Assembly: GCA_958352815.1 (NCBI GenBank)
Contig: CATWQA010000004.1
Location: 45,741 to 109,740, forward strand
DNA from: an uncultured Eubacteriales bacterium
Lineage (GTDB): Bacteria; Bacillota; Clostridia; Monoglobales; Monoglobaceae
Direction: 5' to 3'
DNA length: 64,000 bases
In this document: in pieces, positions 18,338-26,684 of the stretch
Layout of the letters: every line of letters begins with the position of its first letter
Position numbering within the stretch: position 1 is the first letter of the stretch
Made by a program: the position numbers and the translations under genes
The notes under the pieces: model-generated
Database searches by the model: none
The model's input: the letters and a program-made list of their open reading frames with translations, nothing else
Told to the model about the DNA's origin: nothing

Positions 18338-18909
18338 TGACATATTTACTGCTGTTTTACGAATTTTTCAAAACAGGGCTGTTTGCCGTCGGCGGAGGTC
18401 TTGCGACTCTGCCCTTTATCTATGAGATGTCAAGCAGGTATCCGAATTGGATAACGGTAGACGATATATCAGACATGGTTGCGGTTTCCGAGTCCACTCC
18501 GGGCCCCTTGGGAATTAATATGGCGACCTATACGGGCTTCACCGTGGAGGGACTTCTCGGAGCCTTGATATCAACCGTGGGACTGGTTCTGCCCTCCCTC
18601 ATAGTAATCATAGTCATAGCCCACTTTCTCGAGAAGTTTCAGGAGAGCAACCCGGTAAAGTACGCCTTTTACGGTCTGCGCCCCGCCGTTGCGGGATTGA
18701 TTGCCGCAGCTGCCTTTCAGGTTATAAAGGTGTCGGTGCTGAATATTGACCTGTTTAAGGAGACGGGCAGGCTTATAGACATAATTGATATAAAGGCTTT
18801 TATTATATGCGTGGCGGTGCTGATCCTGCTCAACATTAAAAAGCTGAAAAAGATACACCCCATAGTTTATATACTGTGCGGTGCGGTACTGGGAATTTTG
18901 ATATTTTAA
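18337..18909 (+). CDS. Chromate transporter (CHR) family half-size subunit 2
   Basis: A 190-residue membrane protein homologous to its neighbour: FKTGLFAVGGGLATLPFIYE and VSESTPGPLGINMATYTGF occupy the same positions as the signature motifs of subunit 1. The start ATG overlaps the previous stop codon by one base. The pair most likely has antiparallel topology, as known for two-gene CHR systems. The substrate cannot be read from the sequence. Confidence 0.9.
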   Translation: MTYLLLFYEFFKTGLFAVGGGLATLPFIYEMSSRYPNWITVDDISDMVAVSESTPGPLGINMATYTGFTVEGLLGALISTVGLVLPSLIVIIVIAHFLEKFQESNPVKYAFYGLRPAVAGLIAAAAFQVIKVSVLNIDLFKETGRLIDIIDIKAFIICVAVLILLNIKKLKKIHPIVYILCGAVLGILIF

Positions 18910-18916
18910 CAAAAAT

Positions 18917-18941
18917 GGACTGCCGAGTTATGCGGCAGTCC
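18917..18941. terminator. Bidirectional terminator between convergent genes
   Basis: GGACTGCCG and CGGCAGTCC form the stem with a short loop, followed on the plus strand by GTCTTTATTTT and on the minus strand by ATTTTTG. It lies between the CHR gene (plus) and the membrane protein (minus). Confidence 0.8.
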
Positions 18942-18945
18942 GTCT

Positions 18946-19854
18946 TTATTTTGATTTGCGTTTTAGTTTCTTTCTGTTTATTTTCGCTTCGTGTTTTTTC
19001 TCGTTTTCCTCTTTGCGGGCTTTGAGCATTTCTTCTGTTTCTCTGATTTCCTCCTTGGTTTTCAGTTTGGGAATAAAGCTTGAAACAACTCTGCCCTTGC
19101 CTCGATTGCTGATATAGAAAAATCCGAAAATTGAGAACACGACGGCGCCTACGCAGTTTACTATCATATCCTTCATGGTGTCCACAATTCCGACGTCAAG
19201 GTACGCCCCGTTTATAACCCAATCCTGCTCCACTCCGTCAATAGTGCCTGTTATGACCGTTTTTGTCACGTCTCTGATAACGATGGGGTCGTTAAGACCG
19301 CTGGGGTTCAGCAGAACCGAGGATACATCCTTCATCAGCCAGTCCTTTTGCATATCGGTCAGGAAAAACTGATCCATAAGGTACTCGAAAAATTCCCAAA
19401 TTACGCCGATTGTCATGGAAAAGCAGAACGCTATAAACGCCACGAATATAGGAGATAGGTTCATGTGGAAGTTGGGCGACTGGTTGAGAATATCAATCAT
19501 GGCAAAGCCGATTGCCGCCATCATAAATCCGTTTATGGTGTGCAGGAGAGTATCCCAAAATGGTATAATCGTGTAAAAGCTCTGAATTTCGCCAAGGATT
19601 TCCGCCGAGAATATAAAGAACATTATCAGCGCCTCCAGGACTATCGGCAGCTTGATATTTAAGGTTCTGTCCGCCACCGTGGGGATTGTAAACAGCACAA
19701 TTGTCAGCAGGCAGGTGAAAACGTTTGAGTAGTTGCCCATGAAAAATTGTCTGAACATAACGATTATAACAAGAACGGACAAAACCGTGTGAATAATATT
19801 GCGCTTGTCCCGCTGCTTTTTGGTAGCGTCATCAATCTTGATATTTTTAGCCAA
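18946..19854 (-). CDS. Polytopic membrane protein, YjdF/DUF2238-like
   Basis: A 302-residue protein with about six hydrophobic segments in residues 20-250, a basic N-terminus and a highly charged Lys/Glu-rich C-terminal tail (~265-302). The segments FWDTLLHTINGFMMAAIGF and TIGVIWEFFEYLMD resemble the WDxxLH and WExFE signatures of YjdF-type (DUF2238) membrane proteins, whose function is unknown. The start is TTG 19854 after GGAGGA. It is monocistronic, with a consensus promoter upstream. The assignment rests on short motifs only. Confidence 0.6.
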   Translation of the reverse strand: MAKNIKIDDATKKQRDKRNIIHTVLSVLVIIVMFRQFFMGNYSNVFTCLLTIVLFTIPTVADRTLNIKLPIVLEALIMFFIFSAEILGEIQSFYTIIPFWDTLLHTINGFMMAAIGFAMIDILNQSPNFHMNLSPIFVAFIAFCFSMTIGVIWEFFEYLMDQFFLTDMQKDWLMKDVSSVLLNPSGLNDPIVIRDVTKTVITGTIDGVEQDWVINGAYLDVGIVDTMKDMIVNCVGAVVFSIFGFFYISNRGKGRVVSSFIPKLKTKEEIRETEEMLKARKEENEKKHEAKINRKKLKRKSK

Positions 19855-19885
19855 ATAAACTCCTCCTACTGAAACAATTAGAATA

Positions 19886-19914
19886 ATTATACCAATAAAA
19901 TATTAATATGTCAA
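19886..19914 (-). promoter_or_regulatory. Consensus promoter of the YjdF-like gene
   Basis: On the minus strand TTGACA (19914-19909) and TATAAT (19891-19886) are separated by 17 bases, just upstream of the GGAGGA and TTG start. Confidence 0.85.
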
Positions 19915-19970
19915 ATCTGCTTCGGGTTCATACGCTTGAGGAGTTGATTTGATTACACAAATTAAAATAC

Positions 19971-20000
19971 TTGCCAATATGTAGAGGTTTGTGTTATAAT
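19971..20000 (+). promoter_or_regulatory. Orphan forward promoter pointing into a repeat block
   Basis: TTGCCA (19971-19976), 18 bases, TATAAT (19995-20000). No plus-strand gene follows before 20789. A transcript would run through the hairpins at 20060-20110 and the 93-bp element at 20120-20212, then antisense to the DUF4830 gene. Confidence 0.45.
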
Positions 20001-20033
20001 ATTGTAAACGGTTTATAACCGTTCGCCCACCCG

Positions 20034-20119
20034 GTTGCGCTCGCCGCCTCCGCCCCGAGCGCTGTCGGTTTTCCCCTTCGGGGAAACCGATTGGGGCTTC
20101 GCCCCAAACCCCGGCAGAA
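20034..20119. repeat. Hairpin repeat block with UUCG-type tetraloops
   Basis: GGTTTTCCCCTTCGGGGAAACC and GGGGCTTCGCCCC are two adjacent, very stable stem-loops with CTTCGG/CTTCGC loops. It is the inverse of the block at 12200-12310 and adjoins the inverted 93-bp element. Confidence 0.75.
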
Positions 20120-20212
20120 TTTTGATAAAGGCTTTGGCGACATTGCCGCCGCGGCTTGGCATGGCGGAATATGGGCTCGGCATTGGTTTAAAAGGCAAAG
20201 CCTTTATCAAAA
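20120..20212 (-). repeat. 93-bp terminal-inverted-repeat element, full copy 2 (inverted)
   Basis: The same length and ends as the copies at 12089, 30404 and 42378, but in opposite orientation: TTTTGATAAAGGCTTTGGCG at the left and AAAGCCTTTATCAAAA at the right. It lies downstream of the DUF4830 gene. Confidence 0.9.
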
Positions 20213-20267
20213 TTAAAAGGTTTACCAACAGCCTGTACCCGCAACGGGGACAATATAAAAACATGTT

Positions 20268-20720
20268 TTATTGGGGAGCGGGAGCGATTATATCATTTAT
20301 GTCTGAAATCGGTTTAGTGCTCCCGTCCTTTGAGATGTCGGATATATCTGCAGCGACTATTTGGGAGTCATGTACGAATATATTGGCTCTGATTTTGCCG
20401 CCGTCGGAGCGGCTGTGGTTTAGAATCCGATAGGAGTATCGGGTAAGGCTCTCGCCGCAGTAGTCAGTTAGAGATGTATTATTGACGGCGGATATGCCTG
20501 CATAGGTTAGGTAAATTCCGTTTGGCTCCCTGGGGACGGTTATATGTGAAATGTCGGCAGGGGAGCTGTCAACCTCCCAGCCGTAGGAGGATATAAACTC
20601 CAGGTTCTTGGAGTTTGTGGCGCTGTCCACAGAGAACAGGGCGAATACCACAGCAATTATAACCGAGGCAAACAGTATAAATATTATTTTGTACTTATAG
20701 CTTTTGATAAAATTTTTCAT
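20268..20720 (-). CDS. DUF4830-type exported or membrane-anchored protein
   Basis: A 150-residue protein with a short basic N-terminus and one hydrophobic segment (residues ~11-30), so it is either secreted or N-terminally anchored. The soluble part (SSYGWEVDSSPADISHITVP, then YCGESLTRYSYRILNHS) resembles DUF4830, a small clostridial family of unknown function. ATG 20720 has GGAGG 8 bases upstream. It is monocistronic and divergent from the rsuA operon. The function cannot be inferred. Confidence 0.7.
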   Translation of the reverse strand: MKNFIKSYKYKIIFILFASVIIAVVFALFSVDSATNSKNLEFISSYGWEVDSSPADISHITVPREPNGIYLTYAGISAVNNTSLTDYCGESLTRYSYRILNHSRSDGGKIRANIFVHDSQIVAADISDISKDGSTKPISDINDIIAPAPQ

Positions 20721-20788
20721 GGCCGCCTCCTGTATATTTGGATTACGTATAATTATATGAGGAAATCGGCGATTTATGAGAGGTAAAT

Positions 20789-21499
20789 ATGAGACTGGAC
20801 AAATTTTTGGCTGCGGGCTTGGGGCTGGGCTCCAGAGCGGACGTAAAGAAGCTGATAAAGGCGGGCAGAGTTCAGGTGGAGGGGACGGAAAAACTCAGAC
20901 CCGAAACCAATATTGACCCTAAGACCGCCTGCGTCTATGTGGACGGCGTTTTGCAGAGGTACAGGGAGTTCGTGTACCTGATGCTGAACAAGCCCGAGGG
21001 GTACATTTCCGCAACGAGAGATGCAAGGCTCCCCGTTGTGACCGAGTTCGTGCCGCCCGAGTTTAAGCATCTTGACCTGTTCCCGGTGGGCAGGCTTGAT
21101 ATTGACGCCGAGGGACTGTGCATTTTGACAAATGACGGGGACTTGGCTCATAGGCTGCTGAGCCCTAAAAAGCACGTTCCCAAAACCTATGAGGTTAAGC
21201 TGGAGCGCAGCGTAACCCGTGAGGATATTCTCCGCTTTAAGCAGGGCATAGCTTTGGAGGACGGCTTTCTCTGCGCCCCTGCTTCCCTTGAAGCTATTGG
21301 AGAAAAAGCAGGTCGGGTTGTGATACACGAGGGAAAGTTCCACCAGGTCAAGCGTATGTTTGAGGCGGTGGGCAATAAGGTTCTTTATCTTAAGCGCACT
21401 GCCATGAACGGGCTTGAGCTTGACGGCACTCTCGGCACGGGAGAAATACGGGAGCTTACGGAGGCAGAGCTTGCCTTGCTGAATAAACAGCAGGATTAA
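20789..21499 (+). CDS. rsuA: RsuA-family 16S rRNA pseudouridine synthase
   Basis: A 236-residue enzyme with an N-terminal S4 RNA-binding domain (MRLDKFLAAGLGLGSRADVK) and a C-terminal synthase domain. The catalytic aspartate lies in GRLDIDAEGLCILTNDGDL, and the later motif HEGKFHQVKRMFEAVG is typical. Family members make pseudouridine 516 in 16S rRNA. A GAGAGG site precedes ATG 20789. It is the first gene of a six-gene run with 15-26-base gaps. RluE/RluF-like specificity cannot be excluded. Confidence 0.9.
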   Translation: MRLDKFLAAGLGLGSRADVKKLIKAGRVQVEGTEKLRPETNIDPKTACVYVDGVLQRYREFVYLMLNKPEGYISATRDARLPVVTEFVPPEFKHLDLFPVGRLDIDAEGLCILTNDGDLAHRLLSPKKHVPKTYEVKLERSVTREDILRFKQGIALEDGFLCAPASLEAIGEKAGRVVIHEGKFHQVKRMFEAVGNKVLYLKRTAMNGLELDGTLGTGEIRELTEAELALLNKQQD

Positions 21500-21514
21500 A
21501 TCAGGAGATGATAT

Positions 21515-22414
21515 GTGATGGAAAAGATATATAATCCTATACCTAAGGTGTGTGCGGTTCATGATATGTCGGGGTTCGGAAAGGTGTCCTTAACCGAGGT
21601 TATCCCAACTATGTCCGCCATGGGAATTGAGGTGTGCCCTCTGCCAACGGCCGTGCTGTCCACACACACCTATGAGTTCACCGACTACACTTTCTGCGAC
21701 CTGACCGAGGAAATGCCCAAAATAATTGAGCACTGGAAAAAGCTGGGTCTTGAATTTGACGGGGTTTACAGCGGATATATAGGGAGCCCCGGGCAGCTTG
21801 AAATACTGAAGGACTTTATGATTGAGGCAAAGGAGAAAGGCGCCCTCATAGTGGTTGACCCGGTTATGGGGGACAATGACCTTGTAAGTCGAGATTACTA
21901 CTCGGATAAAATCAATGGTATGCTGGGCGGTATGCGGGAGCTGTGCGGAATAGCGGATATTATAACGCCCAACGTGACCGAAACCTGTCTGCTTATCGGT
22001 GAAAAATACAGCGGAAAGCCTGTAAGCAACGCGAAGATAAAAAGATATTTAAAGAAGCTGTCTCAGCTGGGCGCGAGACATGTTGTTATAACCAGTGTTA
22101 TGGATTCGGAAAATTCAATGTGCGTTGCGGTGTATGACGGCGACGAGGATAGGTATTACAAGGTGAACTGCGGATTTGTGAACAGACCGTTTCACGGAAC
22201 GGGGGATGTGTACACCTCTGTTCTGACAGGAGCAATTCTAAAGGGCAGCAGCATAACCGAGGCGGCAAACATAGCCGCAGGATTTGTATACAAGGCGATT
22301 TTGGAGACCGTCCGCCACCCGAAAATAAAAGTCAGAGAGGGCGTGCTGTTTGAGCCTATTCTTTCATCTTATTTTAACAAACAGGAATACGAGAAGCGGT
22401 ACGTGGAAATATAG
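21515..22414 (+). CDS. Pyridoxal/pyridoxamine kinase (PdxY/PdxK-like, ribokinase fold)
   Basis: A 299-residue cytosolic kinase that phosphorylates B6 vitamers in the PLP salvage pathway. The motifs are the N-terminal VCAVHDMSGFGKVSLTEVIP, the GVYSGYIGSPGQL substrate region, VVDPVMGDN, and the anion-hole/catalytic HGTGDVYTSVLTGAIL near residue 230. The start is GTG 21515 or ATG 21518; AGGAG at 21503 serves either. It sits 15 bases after rsuA. Confidence 0.88.
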   Translation: MMEKIYNPIPKVCAVHDMSGFGKVSLTEVIPTMSAMGIEVCPLPTAVLSTHTYEFTDYTFCDLTEEMPKIIEHWKKLGLEFDGVYSGYIGSPGQLEILKDFMIEAKEKGALIVVDPVMGDNDLVSRDYYSDKINGMLGGMRELCGIADIITPNVTETCLLIGEKYSGKPVSNAKIKRYLKKLSQLGARHVVITSVMDSENSMCVAVYDGDEDRYYKVNCGFVNRPFHGTGDVYTSVLTGAILKGSSITEAANIAAGFVYKAILETVRHPKIKVREGVLFEPILSSYFNKQEYEKRYVEI

Positions 22415-22439
22415 GGTAAAATAAGGAGTAGGGATTTTT

Positions 22440-23972
22440 ATGATAACAAAGATTAACGGCTGCGGACTACAGGGGATTGACGGATACATTGTGGGAGTTG
22501 AAACAAATGTCAGCGGGGGATTTCCCTCGTGGGAGATTGTGGGGCTGCCCGACGCTCCCGTCCGCGAATCCAAGGAGCGTATAAGGAGCGCCCTGTCAGG
22601 CTCGGGATATATCATTCCGGGAAAGCGAATAGTTATAAATCTTGCTCCCGCCGACGTTAAAAAGGAGGGCGCGGGGCTTGATTTGCCCACCGCCATGGGC
22701 TTGCTCACCGCGTCGGAGCAGATTTATATCGACGACTGCGAGAGCAAGGCGTTTATCGGCGAGCTGTCTCTGGACGGGGCGGTGAGACGCGTGAACGGAG
22801 TTCTGCCTATGGTAATTAAGGCGTACCAGTCGGGAATAAAAGAGGTGTTCGTTCCCGTTGAAAACGCGGAGGAAGCGGCGGTGGTCGAGGGCGTTAAGGT
22901 GTACGGCGTTAAGAGCCTTATGGAGCTGATGGAGCATTTAAGCGGGCAAAAGCCCATAAAGCCAACCTACGTTGATTTGAGAGAGCTTTTCGGCAGAGCT
23001 GCCGAGTTCAGCCTGGACTTTTCGGAGGTAAAGGGGCAGGAAAACGTAAAGAGAGCCATGGAGGTGGCCGCGGCAGGCGGGCATAACATACTGCTTATAG
23101 GGCCTCCCGGCTCGGGAAAGACTATGCTTGCGCGGCGGCTGCCGTCTATACTTCCTGACCTGACCTTTGAGGAGGCTTTAGAGGCAACAAAGATTTACAG
23201 CATTGCGGGAAAGTTGCCGAGCAACATGCCTATGATTCTGCAAAGACCCTTCAGAAATCCCCACCATACGGTTTCGGCAATAGGTCTTTCGGGAGGCGGG
23301 GCAAACCCCAGACCGGGAGAGATCAGCCTGTCCCACAACGGAGTGTTGTTTTTGGACGAGCTTCCCGAGTTCAGAAAGGACGCTTTGGAAATCCTGCGCC
23401 AGCCCTTGGAGGACGGGTCTGTTACCATAACCCGCGTAAACGGAACCTATTCCTACCCCTGCAATATTATGCTGGTGGCTTCCATGAACCCGTGCCCCTG
23501 CGGCTACTTCGGGGATAAGAAGCACGACTGCACCTGCAGCGGCAAGAAGATAAGCAGGTATCTAAGCAAGGTCAGCGGCCCTCTCCTTGACAGAATTGAT
23601 TTACATATTGAGGTGCCCGCCGTGGAGTACAGCGATTTGGAAGTTCATGGTAAGTCGGAGAGCTCTGCCGAGATGAAAAAGAGGGTTGACAGAGCCAGAA
23701 AAATCCAGACTGAGCGGTACGAGGGGACGGGAATACATTCAAACAGCCGTCTGACCCAAGGCTTGATAGAGAAATACTGTCATCTTGATTACGCCGCTAA
23801 CGAAATGCTGAAAAATGCCTTTGAAAGCCTGGGGATGAGCGCAAGAGCCTATAACAGAATTTTAAAGGTTGCCAGAACAATAGCGGATCTTGACGGCAGT
23901 GAAAATATAGAGGATTATCATATTGCGGAGGCAATTCAGTACAGATCCCTTGACCGCAAGTTCTGGTCATAG
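22440..23972 (+). CDS. comM: YifB/ComM-type Mg-chelatase-like AAA+ ATPase
   Basis: A 510-residue AAA+ protein with three parts: an N-terminal Lon-protease-like fold (~1-170), a Mg-chelatase-type ATPase core (Walker A LIGPPGSGKTMLARRLP near residue 220, Walker B GVLFLDELPEF, and the cysteine-rich MNPCPCGYFGD), and a C-terminal helical domain (MSARAYNRILKVARTIADL). ComM is a hexameric helicase that promotes branch migration in natural transformation in Proteobacteria; the role in Firmicutes is less clear. AGGAG precedes ATG 22440. It is in operon with the B6 kinase and trmL. Confidence 0.93.
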   Translation: MITKINGCGLQGIDGYIVGVETNVSGGFPSWEIVGLPDAPVRESKERIRSALSGSGYIIPGKRIVINLAPADVKKEGAGLDLPTAMGLLTASEQIYIDDCESKAFIGELSLDGAVRRVNGVLPMVIKAYQSGIKEVFVPVENAEEAAVVEGVKVYGVKSLMELMEHLSGQKPIKPTYVDLRELFGRAAEFSLDFSEVKGQENVKRAMEVAAAGGHNILLIGPPGSGKTMLARRLPSILPDLTFEEALEATKIYSIAGKLPSNMPMILQRPFRNPHHTVSAIGLSGGGANPRPGEISLSHNGVLFLDELPEFRKDALEILRQPLEDGSVTITRVNGTYSYPCNIMLVASMNPCPCGYFGDKKHDCTCSGKKISRYLSKVSGPLLDRIDLHIEVPAVEYSDLEVHGKSESSAEMKKRVDRARKIQTERYEGTGIHSNSRLTQGLIEKYCHLDYAANEMLKNAFESLGMSARAYNRILKVARTIADLDGSENIEDYHIAEAIQYRSLDRKFWS

Positions 23973-23998
23973 ATTTACAGAACAGGAGATGTTACAGC

Positions 23999-24505
23999 TT
24001 GAAAATAAACGTGGTATTGGTTGAGCCCGAAATCCCATCCAACACAGGGAATATTTCCAGAACCTGCAGCGTGACGGGAGCGGCTCTGCACCTGGTGCAC
24101 CCCCTGGGCTTTGATATAAGCGAGAAGCAGGTGCGCCGTGCGGGACTGGATTATTGGTCGGAGCTTGACCTCAGTGAGTACCAATCCTTTGAGGAGGTGC
24201 GTGAAAAGCACCCGAGCGGCAGGTTTTTCTACTGCACAACCAAGGGGCGGCATGTGTATTCCGATGTGGATTATGCTGCGGCTATAGAGGAGGGCAGGGA
24301 TATATTTCTGGTGTTCGGAAAGGAGACCAAGGGCTTGCCTGAAGAACTGCTTCATGAAAATTATGACGACTGCATAAGAATACCCATGCTTGAAAAAATG
24401 CGCTCACTGAACCTTTCAAACTCGGTGGCGATAATAGTTTATGAGGTGTTGAGGCAGCTGGGGTTTTCGGGAATGCAAAACGAGGGTCACTTAACACAAT
24501 TTTAA
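23999..24505 (+). CDS. trmL: tRNA (cytidine(34)-2'-O)-methyltransferase
   Basis: A 168-residue SPOUT-fold methyltransferase that 2'-O-methylates the wobble base of leucine tRNAs. The motifs are VVLVEPEIPSNTGNISRTC at the N-terminus, LVFGKETKGLPEELL and RIPMLEKMRSLNLSNSVAII at the knot. The length is typical of TrmL/YibK. The start is TTG 23999 with AGGAG about 11 bases upstream; no better start exists, because the conserved LVEPEIP motif begins at codon 6. The gap to yifB is 26 bases. Confidence 0.94.
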   Translation: MKINVVLVEPEIPSNTGNISRTCSVTGAALHLVHPLGFDISEKQVRRAGLDYWSELDLSEYQSFEEVREKHPSGRFFYCTTKGRHVYSDVDYAAAIEEGRDIFLVFGKETKGLPEELLHENYDDCIRIPMLEKMRSLNLSNSVAIIVYEVLRQLGFSGMQNEGHLTQF

Positions 24506-24524
24506 TCGTATAGGAGGTACCTAA

Positions 24525-25394
24525 ATGATAAAGTTTATGGTTGACAGAGCGGCGGATATTGAGCCGGAGGTTGCGGAAAGGTATGATATCAGGGTTCTGC
24601 CCTTTATGATTATGCTGGACGGAGAGAGCATAGTCGCAGGCAAGGATTTTGACGTGCAGGAGTTTTACGAAAAGGTTCGCAAAAGCGAGAGCGTTCCCAC
24701 CACCAGCCAGATGTCCCCTGAGGACGTGGAGCAAATGTTCCGCGAGATAGGCAAGGAAAATCAGATAATATATGTGTCTATTTCCGCCAACGGAAGCGGA
24801 ATTAACAATACAGCCAACATGGTAGCCAATCAACTCATAGAGGAGGAGGGCTTTGACATTACGGTTATTAATTCCGAAATGTACACAATGGTTATCGGTT
24901 ATCCCGTTATTGTCGCTGCGGAAATGGCAAAGAGCGGCGCGGGCAAGCAGGAGATAATAGATTACCTGAACGAAGTGTATAAGAGAGATACGGCGTATTT
25001 TGTCGTGGACGACCTGACCTTTTTGAAAAAGGGCGGCAGAATAAAGGCGACCACCATGGCGATAAGCGCTCTGCTTGACATAAAGCCCATACTGATGATA
25101 AGAGACGGTCTTGTTGAGGCGTACAAAAAGGTGCGCGGGCTGAAAAAGGCAATGTCAATCCTTGTGGGGTACGTGGAGGAGCGCATGGAAAACCCCGAGG
25201 AAAACGAGGTTATGATACTGGACACAGACGCTCCCGATAAGGTTGCGATTGTGGAGCAGATGCTGAAAGAAAGGGTTAAGCCGGGGAAGATAACATACTG
25301 CCATATCGGACCGGTTATAACCGCCCATGCGGGAGTCGGGCTTATCGGGGTGTACTTTAAACATAAAAAGCCCTATACGGAATATGAGAAATAA
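24525..25394 (+). CDS. DegV family fatty-acid-binding protein
   Basis: A 289-residue DegV/FakB-type protein. The family pattern is present: an N-terminal DRAADIEPE start, VPTTSQMSPEDVEQMF around residue 60, the ISANGSG loop, and the C-terminal lobe with DDLTFLKKGGRI and KPILMIRDG. FakB-like members bind fatty acids and present them to the FakA kinase; fakA is not in this window. AGGAGG lies 9 bases before ATG. It is co-directional with trmL (19-base gap). Confidence 0.92.
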   Translation: MIKFMVDRAADIEPEVAERYDIRVLPFMIMLDGESIVAGKDFDVQEFYEKVRKSESVPTTSQMSPEDVEQMFREIGKENQIIYVSISANGSGINNTANMVANQLIEEEGFDITVINSEMYTMVIGYPVIVAAEMAKSGAGKQEIIDYLNEVYKRDTAYFVVDDLTFLKKGGRIKATTMAISALLDIKPILMIRDGLVEAYKKVRGLKKAMSILVGYVEERMENPEENEVMILDTDAPDKVAIVEQMLKERVKPGKITYCHIGPVITAHAGVGLIGVYFKHKKPYTEYEK

Positions 25395-25412
25395 CTTTGG
25401 AGAGATTTGCGG

Positions 25413-25940
25413 ATGTTTTTGGAAAAGGATGAAATGAAGTTTGCCATTCTATATACCCTAAAGGTATACAGCTATCCTTTGTCTGTGGAAAAGCTGGCGG
25501 AGGTGCTCACCTGGGATGAGGAGGTAATGAGCTATTTTGATTTGACAATTATGCTCAGCGAGCTTATAGAGGACGAGTTTATCGAAAGGCTGTTTTACAG
25601 AAGCGAGGAATGCGTTAGGCTGACCCATAGGGGGGAGGACGCCAACCAATTCTTCTCTGAGCGTATTCCCGCCGCAATTCGGGAAAGACTAAAGGAGTTT
25701 GCCCGAAAGGACAGCTTTGACGAGAGAACAAACCCCAACGGAGTTATAACCGACATTGAGCCCGTGGGGAACAACAGGTATATGGCGTCCCTGATTATGC
25801 TGGATACAGGTTCTCCGATTTTGGAGCTTAAAATTGACGTGGGGCGAAAGTCTCAGGCGAACAGGGCAAAGTCGATTTTGAAAAATAAAGCGGAGGAAAT
25901 ATATAAGTATCTTTGCAAAACTCTTGACGAGGATAAATAA
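25413..25940 (+). CDS. DUF4364 family protein with predicted winged-helix N-terminus
   Basis: A 175-residue protein. The N-terminal ~85 residues (MKFAILYTLKVYSYPLSVEK onward, then LTHRGEDANQFF) look like a winged helix, and the rest is a small alpha/beta region ending in a Lys-rich helix. This matches the clostridial family DUF4364, presumed DNA-binding but uncharacterised. The start is ATG 25413 because GGAGAG lies 8 bases before it; a TTG at 25407 is too close. It is the last gene of the rsuA-degV operon. No clear terminator follows; repeats begin within 65 bases. Confidence 0.8.
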   Translation: MFLEKDEMKFAILYTLKVYSYPLSVEKLAEVLTWDEEVMSYFDLTIMLSELIEDEFIERLFYRSEECVRLTHRGEDANQFFSERIPAAIRERLKEFARKDSFDERTNPNGVITDIEPVGNNRYMASLIMLDTGSPILELKIDVGRKSQANRAKSILKNKAEEIYKYLCKTLDEDK

Positions 25941-26684
25941 AATTGTTATAATTTAGGTTGCGGGTTTTTGTAAACAAAAACTGTGGAAAATATGTATTAA
26001 GCTTTTGATAAAGGCTTTGCCTTTGAAACCATTGCCGAGCCCTCGTCGGAGCAAAGTTCGCTAAGCTATGTTTTTCTTGTCAAAGAAAAACATTCGCCCG
26101 CTTCCTTGCCCCTCCTCCTTCCCGAAAATCAGAGATTTTTGGGAAATGAGGAGCACATGCCTATAAAAGCGAAGCCTAGCCGAGCAGGCACGGCGAGCGG
26201 AAAAGGCATAGTGCGACGATGCGGCGGCAATGTTGCCAAAGCCTTTATCAAAACAAATAGGATTGGATATGCGTACGTTGACAGGTTGTAGGGGGCGGCT
26301 TCCCAGACGCCCCGTATCCCATTTAGCAAATGGGGCATGCAAGCACGGTAGGCGGTCGTAAGACCGCACGTGAGGCGCGCAGACACGTCAGGACGGACTT
26401 CACTACGTTCTGATTTTTGTAAAAACAAAAATCAATCACACCGTTGCGTCGTCCTTCCTTTTCCCAAAAAGTCTTTCGACTTTTCGGGAGCCCTGCCCGC
26501 CCCGGCGCTTGGGGAGGAGGGCGGCAAGCGCAACGGGGCGGGCGAATGGCTTTAAAGGCAAAGCCTTTATCAAAGGTTTTAATATGTGTATGCCGCTAAG
26601 TTGTTGACGACAGAGCGCAATCGGGTGGGCGAACAATTTTAACAATTTTAATTATAAAAGAATAATAAATAATGAGGTAGTGTT
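25941..26684. repeat. 744-base gene-free interval filled with mosaic repeats
   Basis: Contains, in order: an expanded terminal-inverted-repeat element (26003-26253); the GGGGCG/CGCCCC module (26288-26314); the GCAAGCACGG...GTGAGGCGCGCAG module (26339-26382, also at 17459-17502); a module with ACTACGTTCTGATTTT and ATCACACCGTTGCGTCGT (26386-26451, also at 30787-30852); a hairpin AAAGTCTTTCGACTTTT block; and a half element ending AAAGCCTTTATCAAAGG (~26575). Short open frames here fall in repeats and are not genes. A further GCGCAATCGGGTGGGCGAA block lies at ~26610 before alaS. Confidence 0.75.
26003..26253 (+). repeat. 251-bp expanded form of the inverted-repeat element
   Basis: Has the same outer ends as the 93-bp copies (TTTTGATAAAGGCTTTG and CCAAAGCCTTTATCAAAA) and the same flanking inner sequence (ATTGCCGAGCCC and GCGGCGGCAATGTTG). 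The central ~20 bases are replaced by ~178 bases. That insert includes a TCGTCGGAGCAAAGTTCG segment that recurs inverted at 29834-29890. Confidence 0.85.

Noticed and set aside
26576..26684. T-box leader for alaS
   Set aside because: The 110 bases upstream are a repeat tail followed by AT-rich DNA; no T-box core or terminator stem was seen.
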